Positions 8,569 to 16,628 of a DNA stretch of 64,000 nucleotides are shown here, piece after piece; position 1 is the first letter of the stretch, and every line of letters starts with the position of its first letter. This DNA is from CANMXU01 sp052030545 (GTDB lineage: Bacteria; Pseudomonadota; Gammaproteobacteria; Enterobacterales; Alteromonadaceae), in contig NZ_JBPDIH010000001.1 in the NCBI RefSeq assembly GCF_052030545.1, forward strand, positions 434,001 through 498,000. Direction: 5' to 3'. The notes under the pieces were generated by a model. The model did not search any database. It was given only the letters and a program-made list of their open reading frames with translations, and was not told the origin of the DNA. The position numbers and the translations under genes are program-made.

Positions 8569-10065
8569 ATGAGTAAGGAAATATTACTAGTTGTTGATGC
8601 TGTTTCGAATGAAAAAGCACTTCCTCGAGAGAGCATTTTTGAAGCGATGGAAACCGCTTTAGAAACGGCGACCAAGAAAAAGTATGAAGGCGATATTTGC
8701 GTTCGCGTAAGCATTGATCGTCGTAGTGGTGATTTTGATACATTCCGTCGCTGGTTAGTGGTTGACGAATCAGAGCAACCAATGGAAAACCAATACGCAG
8801 AAATCAGTCTAGAAGCTGCGCAATATGACGATGCAGAATTAAAAGCTGGCGACTATATTGAAGAGCAAATTGAATCAGTAACTTTTGACCGTGTAACAAC
8901 ACAAACGGCCAAGCAAGTTATTGTACAGAAAATTCGCGAAGCTGAACGTGCATTAGTTGTTGATGCGTATCAAGAGCAAGTTGGCGAAATTATTACCGGT
9001 GTTGTTAAAAAGGCGACCCGTGAAAATGTAATTTTAGACCTAGGTAACAATGCAGAAGCGATCGTATATCGTGACGATATGTTACCTCGCGAAGTTTTTC
9101 GCCCAGGTGATCGTATTCGTGGTTTATTATATGAAATTAAACCAGAAGCTCGTGGCGCACAATTATTTGTAAGCCGTACTAAACCAGAAATGTTGATCGA
9201 ACTTTTCCGCGTTGAAGTACCAGAAATTGGCGAAGAAATGTTAGAGATTAAGGGCGCTGCTCGTGATCCAGGTTCTCGCGCTAAAATTTCTGTGAAAAGT
9301 AACGACAAACGTATCGACCCAGTTGGTGCATGTGTGGGTATGCGTGGTTCACGTGTTCAAGCGGTTTCTGGTGAACTTGGTGGCGAACGTGTTGATATCG
9401 TGTTATACGATGACAACCCAGCACAGTACGTGATTAATGCGATGGCGCCAGCCGAAGTTGCATCAATCATTGTTGATGAAGACAAAAACACCATGGACAT
9501 TGCGGTTGAAGAAGACAACCTTGCAATGGCCATTGGTCGTAGTGGTCAAAACATTCGTTTAGCTAGCCAGTTAACTGGTTGGGAATTAAACGTGATGACT
9601 GTTGCTGATATGAATGAAAAGCACCAAGCTGAGAACGATAAAGTATTAACGCTTTTCACTGAAAAATTAGATCTAGATGAAGACTTTGCTACGCTACTTT
9701 GCGAAGAAGGTTTTACGTCACTAGAAGAAATAGCTTACGTACCTGTTGCTGAAATGCTTGAAATTGACGGCATGGACGAAGATATTGTTGAAGAATTACG
9801 TAATCGTGCAAAAGAAGCATTAACGACGGCAGCATTAGCAAGTGAAGAAACTTTAGAAGGCGCAGAGCCAGCTGAAGACCTACTTGCTTTAGAAGGCTTA
9901 GATCGTCACCTTGCATTTGTATTAGCAAGTCGCGGTGTTATCACCCTTGAAGACTTAGCTGAACAAGGCGTTGATGAAATTGCCGATATTGAAGAATTAG
10001 ATGAAACCAAAGCGGGTGAGTTAATTATGGCTGCTCGTAACATTTGTTGGTTTAACGAAGAATAA
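8569..10065 (+). CDS. nusA: transcription termination/antitermination factor NusA
   Basis: 498 residues, close to E. coli NusA (495). In order: an N-terminal RNA polymerase-binding domain (about 1-125), an S1 domain (about 135-200), two KH domains with the GMRGSRVQAV and AIGRSGQNIRLA signatures, and two acidic C-terminal repeats (about 350-498) of the type found in enterobacterial NusA. It modulates pausing, termination and rRNA antitermination. It begins 21 bp after rimP and is followed at 22 bp by infB. Confidence 0.98.
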   Translation: MSKEILLVVDAVSNEKALPRESIFEAMETALETATKKKYEGDICVRVSIDRRSGDFDTFRRWLVVDESEQPMENQYAEISLEAAQYDDAELKAGDYIEEQIESVTFDRVTTQTAKQVIVQKIREAERALVVDAYQEQVGEIITGVVKKATRENVILDLGNNAEAIVYRDDMLPREVFRPGDRIRGLLYEIKPEARGAQLFVSRTKPEMLIELFRVEVPEIGEEMLEIKGAARDPGSRAKISVKSNDKRIDPVGACVGMRGSRVQAVSGELGGERVDIVLYDDNPAQYVINAMAPAEVASIIVDEDKNTMDIAVEEDNLAMAIGRSGQNIRLASQLTGWELNVMTVADMNEKHQAENDKVLTLFTEKLDLDEDFATLLCEEGFTSLEEIAYVPVAEMLEIDGMDEDIVEELRNRAKEALTTAALASEETLEGAEPAEDLLALEGLDRHLAFVLASRGVITLEDLAEQGVDEIADIEELDETKAGELIMAARNICWFNEE

Positions 10066-10087
10066 ATAAGCCGGGAGAAAATATTAG

Positions 10088-12772
10088 ATGGCAGAAGTAA
10101 CAGTAGAACAACTTGCCAAAGAAATCGGAACACCGGTAGATCGTTTAGTGAGCCAATTGGCTGACACAGGCGTGAAAAAATCGGCAACGGATTCTGTGTC
10201 GCAAGAAGAAAAAGAAGCCTTGTTAGAGCATTTGAAAAAGCAACATGGTGACGATTCAACAGCGCAACCGAGCAAAATGACACTAAGTCGTAAGAAAAAA
10301 TCGACATTAGTTTTAGGTCACGGTAGCAAAGCTAAATCAGTACAAGTTGAAGTACGCAAGAAACGTACTTACGTAAAACGTAGTGAATTAGAAGATCAGC
10401 AACAAGCAGAAGCAGAGGCGAAAGCCGCGGCAGAAGCACAAGCTAAAGCTGAAGAAGAAGCACGTATTGCGGCAGAAGCACAAGCGAAAGAAGAAGAAAA
10501 CCTTCGCGCCTTAGCTGCAGCGAAAGCGGAAGCCGAAGCTGAGGCCAAAGCCAAAGCCAAAGCGGAAGCTGAAGCAAAAGCGAAACAAGCTGCAATTGAA
10601 AAAGCGAAAAGTATCGAAGAAGGTGTAACGCAAGCGCCAGTTAAAGCTGAAGAAAGTGAAGAAGCTAAAAAACTTCGTCAACAACAAGAAGCTGAAGCTC
10701 AAGCTAAAATTGAAGCAGAAGCAAAAGCTGCTGCAGAAGCGGCAAGAAAGCTAGCTGAAGAAAATGAAGCGCGCTGGAAAGCACAAGAAGCTGAGCGTAA
10801 AGCGAAAGAAAAAGAAGTCGTACATTTAACTTCTTCTAAATATGCACAAGAAGCTGAAGACAAAATTGACAGTGCTGACGAAGGTGGACGTCGTCGTCGC
10901 AAGAAAAAAACAGCGCAAGATAAAAATGCTCGTGGTGGCAAAAGTAAAGGCAAAGGTAAGCAAACATTATCAGCTCCTCAAAGTTTAAAACATGGTTTCC
11001 AAAAGCCTGTTGAAACTAAGCTAAGCGAAGTGCGCATCGGTGAAACCATTTCTGTGGCTGAACTTGCTAACAAAATGTCTGTTAAAGGCGCTGAAGTTGT
11101 TAAAGTGATGTTCAAAATGGGCGCGATGGCAACCATTAACCAAGTCATTGACCAAGAAACGGCGGCACTTGTCGCTGAAGAAATGGGCCGTGAAGTGATA
11201 CTAGTAAAAGAAAATGCCCTTGAAGAAGCGGTACTTTCTGATCGTGGTCACTCAGGTGAAGAAATCACGCGTGCTCCAGTTGTCACTATTATGGGTCACG
11301 TTGACCATGGTAAAACATCACTACTTGACCACATTCGTGAAGCAAAAGTAGCTGACGGCGAAGCAGGTGGTATTACCCAGCACATTGGTGCATATCACGT
11401 AGAAACGGGTCATGGCATGATCACTTTCTTAGATACTCCAGGTCACGCCGCGTTTACCGCAATGCGTTCTCGTGGTGCAAAAGCGACTGATATCGTCATT
11501 ATCGTTGTTGCTGCTGATGATGGCGTTATGCCACAAACCATTGAAGCGATTCAGCATGCGAAAGCATCTGAGGTGCCAATTATCATCGCTGTAAACAAAA
11601 TGGATAAAGAAACTGCTGATCCAGATCGTGTTAAAACTGAGCTTTCTCAGCACGATGTTATTCCAGAAGATTGGGGCGGAGATGTGCAATTCTGTCACGT
11701 ATCAGCCAAAACTGGTTTAGGTATCGATGAATTATTAGACTCAGTATTACTTCAATCAGAAGTATTAGAGCTAACCGCCGTTGTTGATAAAATGGCGAAC
11801 GGTGTGGTTGTTGAGTCTAAATTGGATAAAGGTCGTGGCCCAGTTGCTACTGTACTTGTTCAAGAAGGTACACTTAATCAAGGTGATATCGTTTTATGTG
11901 GTCTTGAATATGGCCGTGTTCGTGCAATGCGCGATGAAAACGGTAAGCCAATTGAATCAGCAGGCCCTTCAATTCCAGTAGAAATTTTAGGTTTAAGCGG
12001 CGTTCCTCAATCAGGTGACGAAGCAACTGTTGTTAAAAACGAGAAAAAAGCACGTGAAGTGGCTTTATATCGTCAAGGTAAGTTCCGCGATGTGAAACTT
12101 GCGCGTCAACAAAAATCTAAACTTGAAAACATGTTTGCTAACATGGCTGAAGGTGATGTTTCTGAAGTTAACGTGGTACTTAAGTCTGACGTACAAGGTT
12201 CACTAGAAGCAATTTCTGATTCATTAGTGAAGCTTTCAACTGATGAAGTTAAAGTGAAAATCATTGGTTCAGGTGTTGGTGGTATTACCGAAACTGATGC
12301 AACATTAGCAGCTGCTTCTAACGCAATTGTGGTTGGCTTTAACGTTCGTGCCGATGCGGCTGCGCGTAAAGTCATTGAGTCTGAAGGTGTTGACTTACGT
12401 TACTATAGCGTAATTTACGCATTGATTGACGAAGTTAAATCTGCCATGAGCGGTATGCTTGCACCAGAATTTAAACAAGAAATTATTGGTCTTGCTGAAG
12501 TACGTGACGTATTTAAGTCACCAAAAATTGGTGCTATCGCCGGTTGTATGGTTACTGAAGGTATTATCAAGCGTAGCGCGCCAATTCGTGTATTACGTGA
12601 AAACGTTGTAATTTACGAAGGTGAGCTTGAATCACTACGTCGCTTTAAAGACGATGTACAAGAAGTTCGTAACGGTACTGAGTGTGGTATCGGTGTTAAG
12701 AACTACAACGATGTACGTGTCGGCGACCAAATCGAAGTGTTTGAAACAGTAGAAGTTAAACGCTCACTGTAA
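10088..12772 (+). CDS. infB: translation initiation factor IF-2
   Basis: 894-residue initiator-tRNA GTPase. The N-terminal IF2_N subdomain begins at the start. It is followed by a long Ala/Glu/Lys-rich charged linker (about residues 100-260), a second IF2_N domain, and a G domain with GHVDHGKT, DTPGHAAF, NKMD and SAKTG motifs (about 390-560). C-terminal beta-barrel and fMet-tRNA-binding domains complete it. The linker DNA is repetitive in GCA/GAA/AAA codons, which is common in this gene. Shorter IF2 forms from internal starts are known in E. coli and not excluded here. Confidence 0.98.
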   Translation: MAEVTVEQLAKEIGTPVDRLVSQLADTGVKKSATDSVSQEEKEALLEHLKKQHGDDSTAQPSKMTLSRKKKSTLVLGHGSKAKSVQVEVRKKRTYVKRSELEDQQQAEAEAKAAAEAQAKAEEEARIAAEAQAKEEENLRALAAAKAEAEAEAKAKAKAEAEAKAKQAAIEKAKSIEEGVTQAPVKAEESEEAKKLRQQQEAEAQAKIEAEAKAAAEAARKLAEENEARWKAQEAERKAKEKEVVHLTSSKYAQEAEDKIDSADEGGRRRRKKKTAQDKNARGGKSKGKGKQTLSAPQSLKHGFQKPVETKLSEVRIGETISVAELANKMSVKGAEVVKVMFKMGAMATINQVIDQETAALVAEEMGREVILVKENALEEAVLSDRGHSGEEITRAPVVTIMGHVDHGKTSLLDHIREAKVADGEAGGITQHIGAYHVETGHGMITFLDTPGHAAFTAMRSRGAKATDIVIIVVAADDGVMPQTIEAIQHAKASEVPIIIAVNKMDKETADPDRVKTELSQHDVIPEDWGGDVQFCHVSAKTGLGIDELLDSVLLQSEVLELTAVVDKMANGVVVESKLDKGRGPVATVLVQEGTLNQGDIVLCGLEYGRVRAMRDENGKPIESAGPSIPVEILGLSGVPQSGDEATVVKNEKKAREVALYRQGKFRDVKLARQQKSKLENMFANMAEGDVSEVNVVLKSDVQGSLEAISDSLVKLSTDEVKVKIIGSGVGGITETDATLAAASNAIVVGFNVRADAAARKVIESEGVDLRYYSVIYALIDEVKSAMSGMLAPEFKQEIIGLAEVRDVFKSPKIGAIAGCMVTEGIIKRSAPIRVLRENVVIYEGELESLRRFKDDVQEVRNGTECGIGVKNYNDVRVGDQIEVFETVEVKRSL

Positions 12773-12788
12773 TTTTATATTTTGCTAT

Positions 12789-12862
12789 TTTCGTTAATAG
12801 CGGCATCTGGTGTACTCATTGACTCGCGTCAACTCCGTGCACCATCTTTGCTCTAAACGAAA
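12789..12862 (+). other. nested RNA hairpin in the infB-rbfA gap
   Basis: Three coaxial pairings are visible: TTTCGTT 12789-12795 with AACGAAA 12856-12862, TGGTGTAC 12808-12815 with GTGCACCA 12837-12844 (one G-T pair), and TTGAC 12819-12823 with GTCAA 12828-12832. There is no T-tract, so it does not look like a terminator. It may be a processing or stability element between two cotranscribed genes. Confidence 0.55.
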
Positions 12863-12902
12863 CTATCTTTAATATAAAACAACAGTCATTTGAAGTTTTA
12901 TA

Positions 12903-12926
12903 CAAAAGGGGCTTATGCCCCTTTTG
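12903..12926 (+). terminator. GC hairpin between infB and rbfA, possible partial terminator
   Basis: Perfect 10-bp stem (CAAAAGGGGC / GCCCCTTTTG) with a TTAT loop. The T-run is inside the stem and little follows it, so it may attenuate rather than stop transcription into rbfA. Confidence 0.5.
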
Positions 12927-12981
12927 CGTTAACTATTTTTAAAGAAGCAATGTTGTTAACTCATTGCTTTAGGAGTACATG

Positions 12982-13389
12982 ATGGCGAGAGAATACGCTC
13001 GTACTGACCGAGTAGGTCAACAAATTCAAAAAGAAATTGCCGTTATTTTAATGCGTGAAGTTAAAGATCCACGTTTAAGTATGACCACAGTTTCAGCGGT
13101 AGAAGTGACCCGTGATTTAGCTTACGCAAAAGTGTTTGTTACTTTCTTTACCGAAGATGAGAGTGAAATTAACAGCTCTGTTGAAGTATTAAATGAAGCG
13201 GCAGGTTTTATTCGTTCATTGTTAGCGAAAAAATTACGCGCACGCATAATGCCGCACTTACGTTTTGTTTATGACAAGTCGATGGCAGAAGGTGTTCGTA
13301 TGGGCCATTTAGTTGACCAAGCGGTTGCCAGTGATAAACACTTAATGGACGAAGCGCCAGAAAGTGATGAGCAAAGCGAGGACAAGTAA
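12982..13389 (+). CDS. rbfA: 30S ribosome-binding factor RbfA
   Basis: Cold-shock-linked 30S maturation factor, 135 residues, of KH-like fold. It begins MAREYARTDRVGQQIQKE, as in the family, and contains the conserved DPRL and AKVFVTF segments. Two consecutive ATG codons (12979 and 12982) are available. AGGAG at 12971-12975 gives 6-bp spacing to the second one, and the family sequence also favours it. It ends 3 bp before truB. Confidence 0.95.
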   Translation: MAREYARTDRVGQQIQKEIAVILMREVKDPRLSMTTVSAVEVTRDLAYAKVFVTFFTEDESEINSSVEVLNEAAGFIRSLLAKKLRARIMPHLRFVYDKSMAEGVRMGHLVDQAVASDKHLMDEAPESDEQSEDK

Positions 13390-13392
13390 TCC

Positions 13393-14340
13393 ATGGCTAA
13401 GCGAAGAAAAGGTCGCCCAATCAATGGGGTACTTTTGTTAGACAAACCGTATGAAATGTCTTCAAACAATGCCTTGCAAAAAGTTAAGCGCATTTATTTT
13501 GCACAAAAAGCCGGGCACACCGGTGCACTTGACCCACTAGCTACAGGTATGTTGCCGATATGTTTAGGTGAAGGCACTAAGTTTTCTCAGTTCTTATTAG
13601 ATACCGATAAAACTTATATTGTTACTGCAAAATTAGGTGTACGTACAACCACCAGTGATGCTGATGGCGAAGTGGTAAGTGAAAAGCCAGTAGACGTTTC
13701 AGATAAACAGTTATTTGAAGCCGTCGACACTTTTCGCGGTACCACAGAGCAAGTACCTTCCATGTATTCCGCATTAAAGTATCAAGGGCAACCTTTGTAT
13801 AAATATGCGCGTGAAGGCATTGAAGTACCACGTGAATCACGCGAAATTACGGTATTTAAGCTTGACGTTTTACGCTTTGAGGGCGATGAAGTTGACATGG
13901 AAATTCATGTCTCTAAAGGCACCTATATTCGTACTATCGTTGATGATTTAGGTGAACTATTAGGCTGTGGTGCGCATGTATCTATGCTTCGTCGAATATC
14001 CGTTGGTTCATACCCGCGTGATAAAATGGTCACAATGGAGCAACTTGAAACATTACTTGAACAAGCCAATGCTGACGATGTTTCTCCTTCGACCTTATTA
14101 GACCCATTATTATTGCCGATGAATACAGCGGTTGCAGGCATGCCTGCGGTAACGGTTGACGATATGTCAGCAAACTTCTTACGTCATGGTAATCCCGTGC
14201 AATGCAGCGGCGCACCGGCTGATGGCGTAGTACAAGTTTATATCGGTGATAATGTCGAAACAGGTGAGTTTATCGGCGTTGGTCAAATTGACGATGATGG
14301 TTTAGTGGCACCCAAACGCATTACCGTAAAAGAAAATTAA
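13393..14340 (+). CDS. truB: tRNA pseudouridine(55) synthase TruB
   Basis: 315 residues. It makes pseudouridine 55 in the T-loop of tRNAs. The catalytic Asp lies in GHTGALDPLATGMLP (about residues 41-55), and the family KGTYIRTIVDDLG segment is present near residue 176. A C-terminal PUA-like domain is visible. Cotranscribed with rbfA. Confidence 0.97.
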   Translation: MAKRRKGRPINGVLLLDKPYEMSSNNALQKVKRIYFAQKAGHTGALDPLATGMLPICLGEGTKFSQFLLDTDKTYIVTAKLGVRTTTSDADGEVVSEKPVDVSDKQLFEAVDTFRGTTEQVPSMYSALKYQGQPLYKYAREGIEVPRESREITVFKLDVLRFEGDEVDMEIHVSKGTYIRTIVDDLGELLGCGAHVSMLRRISVGSYPRDKMVTMEQLETLLEQANADDVSPSTLLDPLLLPMNTAVAGMPAVTVDDMSANFLRHGNPVQCSGAPADGVVQVYIGDNVETGEFIGVGQIDDDGLVAPKRITVKEN

Positions 14341-14369
14341 ACGAATATTCGCTTAACGCGCTATTTTAC

Positions 14370-14397
14370 TTGCTTTCTTGATGATGGCTGATAGAAT
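14370..14397 (+). promoter_or_regulatory. candidate rpsO promoter
   Basis: TTGCTT (14370-14375), 16-bp spacer, TAGAAT (14392-14397), about 85 bp before rpsO. The resulting leader is long enough for the S15 autoregulatory structure known in E. coli, but I did not identify that pseudoknot here. Confidence 0.5.
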
Positions 14398-14487
14398 ACG
14401 CGCTCTTTTGTCACCACGCTGAATTAGTGTTTGGCTGGTGAGATATTAATAGATACCTTCGGGTACATAACACACTAAGGATTTACA

Positions 14488-14757
14488 ATGTCTTTAAATG
14501 CTTCAGAAAAAGCTGCAATCGTTGCAGAATACGCTCAAAAAGAAGGTGATACTGGTTCTCCAGAAGTTCAAGTTGCTTTGTTAACTACACAAATCAACCA
14601 CTTACAAGGTCACTTCAAAGAGCACATCCATGATCACCATTCACGTCGTGGTTTATTACGCATGGTTAGTCAACGTCGTAAGTTACTTGATTACTTAAAA
14701 GGCAAAAACGGCGAGCGTTACACTGCGCTAATCGCTAAATTAGGTCTACGTCGCTAA
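14488..14757 (+). CDS. rpsO: 30S ribosomal protein S15
   Basis: 89 residues, the standard S15 length, with the conserved GSPEVQVALLT and HDHHSRRGLL segments that contact 16S rRNA. AAGGA precedes the ATG. A strong terminator follows at 14781-14803. In many gammaproteobacteria pnp comes next. Here about 7.3 kb of other genes intervene. Confidence 0.98.
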   Translation: MSLNASEKAAIVAEYAQKEGDTGSPEVQVALLTTQINHLQGHFKEHIHDHHSRRGLLRMVSQRRKLLDYLKGKNGERYTALIAKLGLRR

Positions 14758-14780
14758 GACAAGATTTAACTTTTGCAGAG

Positions 14781-14803
14781 AAAGGAGCCAATGGGCTCCT
14801 TTT
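14781..14803 (+). terminator. intrinsic terminator of rpsO
   Basis: AAAGGAGCC, short loop, GGCTCCTTTTTT: a 7-bp GC-rich core flanked by A and T runs, 24 bp after the rpsO stop. Confidence 0.88.
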
Positions 14804-14867
14804 TTATTGTCTTTTTTTTATGCGCCGCTTAGACTGAGGTTCTTCACTGGAACGAGAGTGGCTTCAC

Positions 14868-15431
14868 ATGGATAAGAAAAGCTTCACGGAAATTTTTGTA
14901 AGTTATAGTACTAATTTAAAAAAATATATCAGCCGCATTGCTCATAAAGAAGACATCGAAGATATTGTTCAAGAAACCTTTGTTAAAAGCTACCAAGCTG
15001 ATTTAAAAAAAGAAATTAAGTATATACGTACTTATATGCTTAAAACCGCGAAGCATTTAGCCATTAATCATGTTAATAAATGGGACAATAAATTTAATGA
15101 CTCGATAGAGGATTTTGACCAGCTACCTGTCGAATTAAGTAGCAACAGTTTTGATCAAGAGTATGAAAGCAAAGAACGATTTTTACTGTTTTGTCGGGCA
15201 ACGGATGCATTGTCAGGCTCAGTGAAGAAATGCTTTATTCTGAAAAAGGTTTATGGCCTTAGTCAAAAAGAAATTGCTGAGTATCTATCGTTAAGCGAAA
15301 GTACCGTCGAAAAACATGTCGCTAAAGGGTTGTTGGGCACATTAAAATTTATGGAACAATTTGACCAAGATGATGGTCATAAAAAGGCTGACGTAATAAA
15401 AGGAAGGGCAAAACAGCGTAATGTTAAATAA
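14868..15431 (+). CDS. ECF-family RNA polymerase sigma factor (FecI-like)
   Basis: 187 residues. Region 2 (about 10-75) contains DIVQETFVKSYQ, and region 4 (about 120-170) has the helix-turn-helix LSQKEIAEYLSLSESTVEKH. It is followed at 28 bp by a FecR-type anti-sigma factor and then a TonB receptor with an STN signalling domain. This is the three-gene arrangement in which an outer-membrane receptor signals through FecR to activate the sigma factor. No Fur box was seen in the 60 bp upstream. The inducing ligand cannot be read from the sequence. Confidence 0.9.
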   Translation: MDKKSFTEIFVSYSTNLKKYISRIAHKEDIEDIVQETFVKSYQADLKKEIKYIRTYMLKTAKHLAINHVNKWDNKFNDSIEDFDQLPVELSSNSFDQEYESKERFLLFCRATDALSGSVKKCFILKKVYGLSQKEIAEYLSLSESTVEKHVAKGLLGTLKFMEQFDQDDGHKKADVIKGRAKQRNVK

Positions 15432-15459
15432 TGAAAATATTCGATTGAGTTGATGATTG

Positions 15460-16527
15460 ATGGCTAAGGTGACTCAATTTCACAGTAAAGACGAGATTCT
15501 CGAGCAAGCGAGCCTTTGGGTAAGTAAAATTGATCGAGGCTTAACTACGTCTGAACAGCTTGACTTAACCGCGTGGGTTGAAGAAAGCGCAGCGCACTAC
15601 CAAGCGTTAATGAAAATGGCATCTTTGTGGGATGATCTAACGGTTCTTGAAGAATTAAAATGTTTGTTTCCATTATCTAAAACAAAGACTGCATCTCAAC
15701 CTGTTTCCTTTTGGCGCGCTTGGCCGATTGCGGCCAGTATTATGTTTGTTTCGGTGCTATTTGCAGCGCTAGTATTTGAATTTGGCCCTTCGTCTATTAT
15801 CAGCAATAAGAGTATTTCATTCGCTCAAACTTACCAAACTCCGCTTGGGCAGCAACAATCGTTTTCTCTACCTGATGGTTCAACTCTACAGCTAAATACA
15901 AATAGCGTTGTCATGGTCAGTTATACTGAGCAAAAACGATTTTTAGAACTGGTCAAAGGTGAAGCTAATTTTGATGTCGCCAAAGATAAGTCGCGGCCTT
16001 TTGTGGTCAATGTTGGCGATAAGTCTTTTACCGCTTTAGGTACGGTATTTAATATTCAAAAAAATAGTGAACAAGCTATCGAGTTGTTAGTCACTGAAGG
16101 GAAAGTTTTAATCAATGAACTTTCTTTATCACCAGACAATATCAGTCAGTTATATGATGATACGCCAATAGCGGTTAACGGCGTATTGGTGACCTCAGGC
16201 GAGAAAGCGGTTATTGAGGATAACAAATCAAAAGTTGTTGAAAAGATTAATGCTGACGAGCTAGGCCGAGATTTAGCTTGGCGTTCAGGCATGCTCATTT
16301 TTGATAATGAAACCTTAGCCGATGCTTTAAGTGAAATTAGCCGATATAACGATACCCATTTTCACATCGACAGCGCTGAACTGGCACAATTAAAAATATC
16401 AGGCTATTTTAAAGCCGGCGATATCGAAGGTTTGTTACTGTCATTACAGTACGATTTTGATGTCAGTATTCAAAGAAGTGGTACAGGCAATAAACAAATT
16501 ACCCTATCAAAACTTATTCAAGGCTAA
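15460..16527 (+). CDS. FecR-family anti-sigma/transmembrane sensor
   Basis: 355 residues. The N-terminal cytoplasmic DUF4880-type segment (about 10-60, with SLWVSKIDRG and LTAWVEES) binds sigma. A single membrane helix lies near 85-107 (WPIAASIMFVSVLFAALVFEF region). The periplasmic FecR domain (about 120-230) has LPDGSTLQLNTNS, and a C-terminal STN-like or DUF4974 segment is present. The ATG at 15460 is preferred to the in-frame TTG just before it. Its partners are the ECF sigma upstream and the STN receptor downstream. Confidence 0.9.
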   Translation: MAKVTQFHSKDEILEQASLWVSKIDRGLTTSEQLDLTAWVEESAAHYQALMKMASLWDDLTVLEELKCLFPLSKTKTASQPVSFWRAWPIAASIMFVSVLFAALVFEFGPSSIISNKSISFAQTYQTPLGQQQSFSLPDGSTLQLNTNSVVMVSYTEQKRFLELVKGEANFDVAKDKSRPFVVNVGDKSFTALGTVFNIQKNSEQAIELLVTEGKVLINELSLSPDNISQLYDDTPIAVNGVLVTSGEKAVIEDNKSKVVEKINADELGRDLAWRSGMLIFDNETLADALSEISRYNDTHFHIDSAELAQLKISGYFKAGDIEGLLLSLQYDFDVSIQRSGTGNKQITLSKLIQG

Positions 16528-16628
16528 GGTTTCCAATTTTTAGTCTTCAAGAATCATTTCTATCTTTTCCTTTATTTCCAAGTAATTATTAAAAAAGAAT
16601 TGTTTGAATTATCGCCAACGATTCTTTA

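Noticed and set aside
8501..8782. 93-residue minus-strand frame opposite rimP/nusA
   Set aside because: Antisense shadow of two conserved genes.
14341..14487. S15-binding pseudoknot in the rpsO leader
   Set aside because: Leader length fits, but I could not draw the specific structure, so only the promoter is listed.
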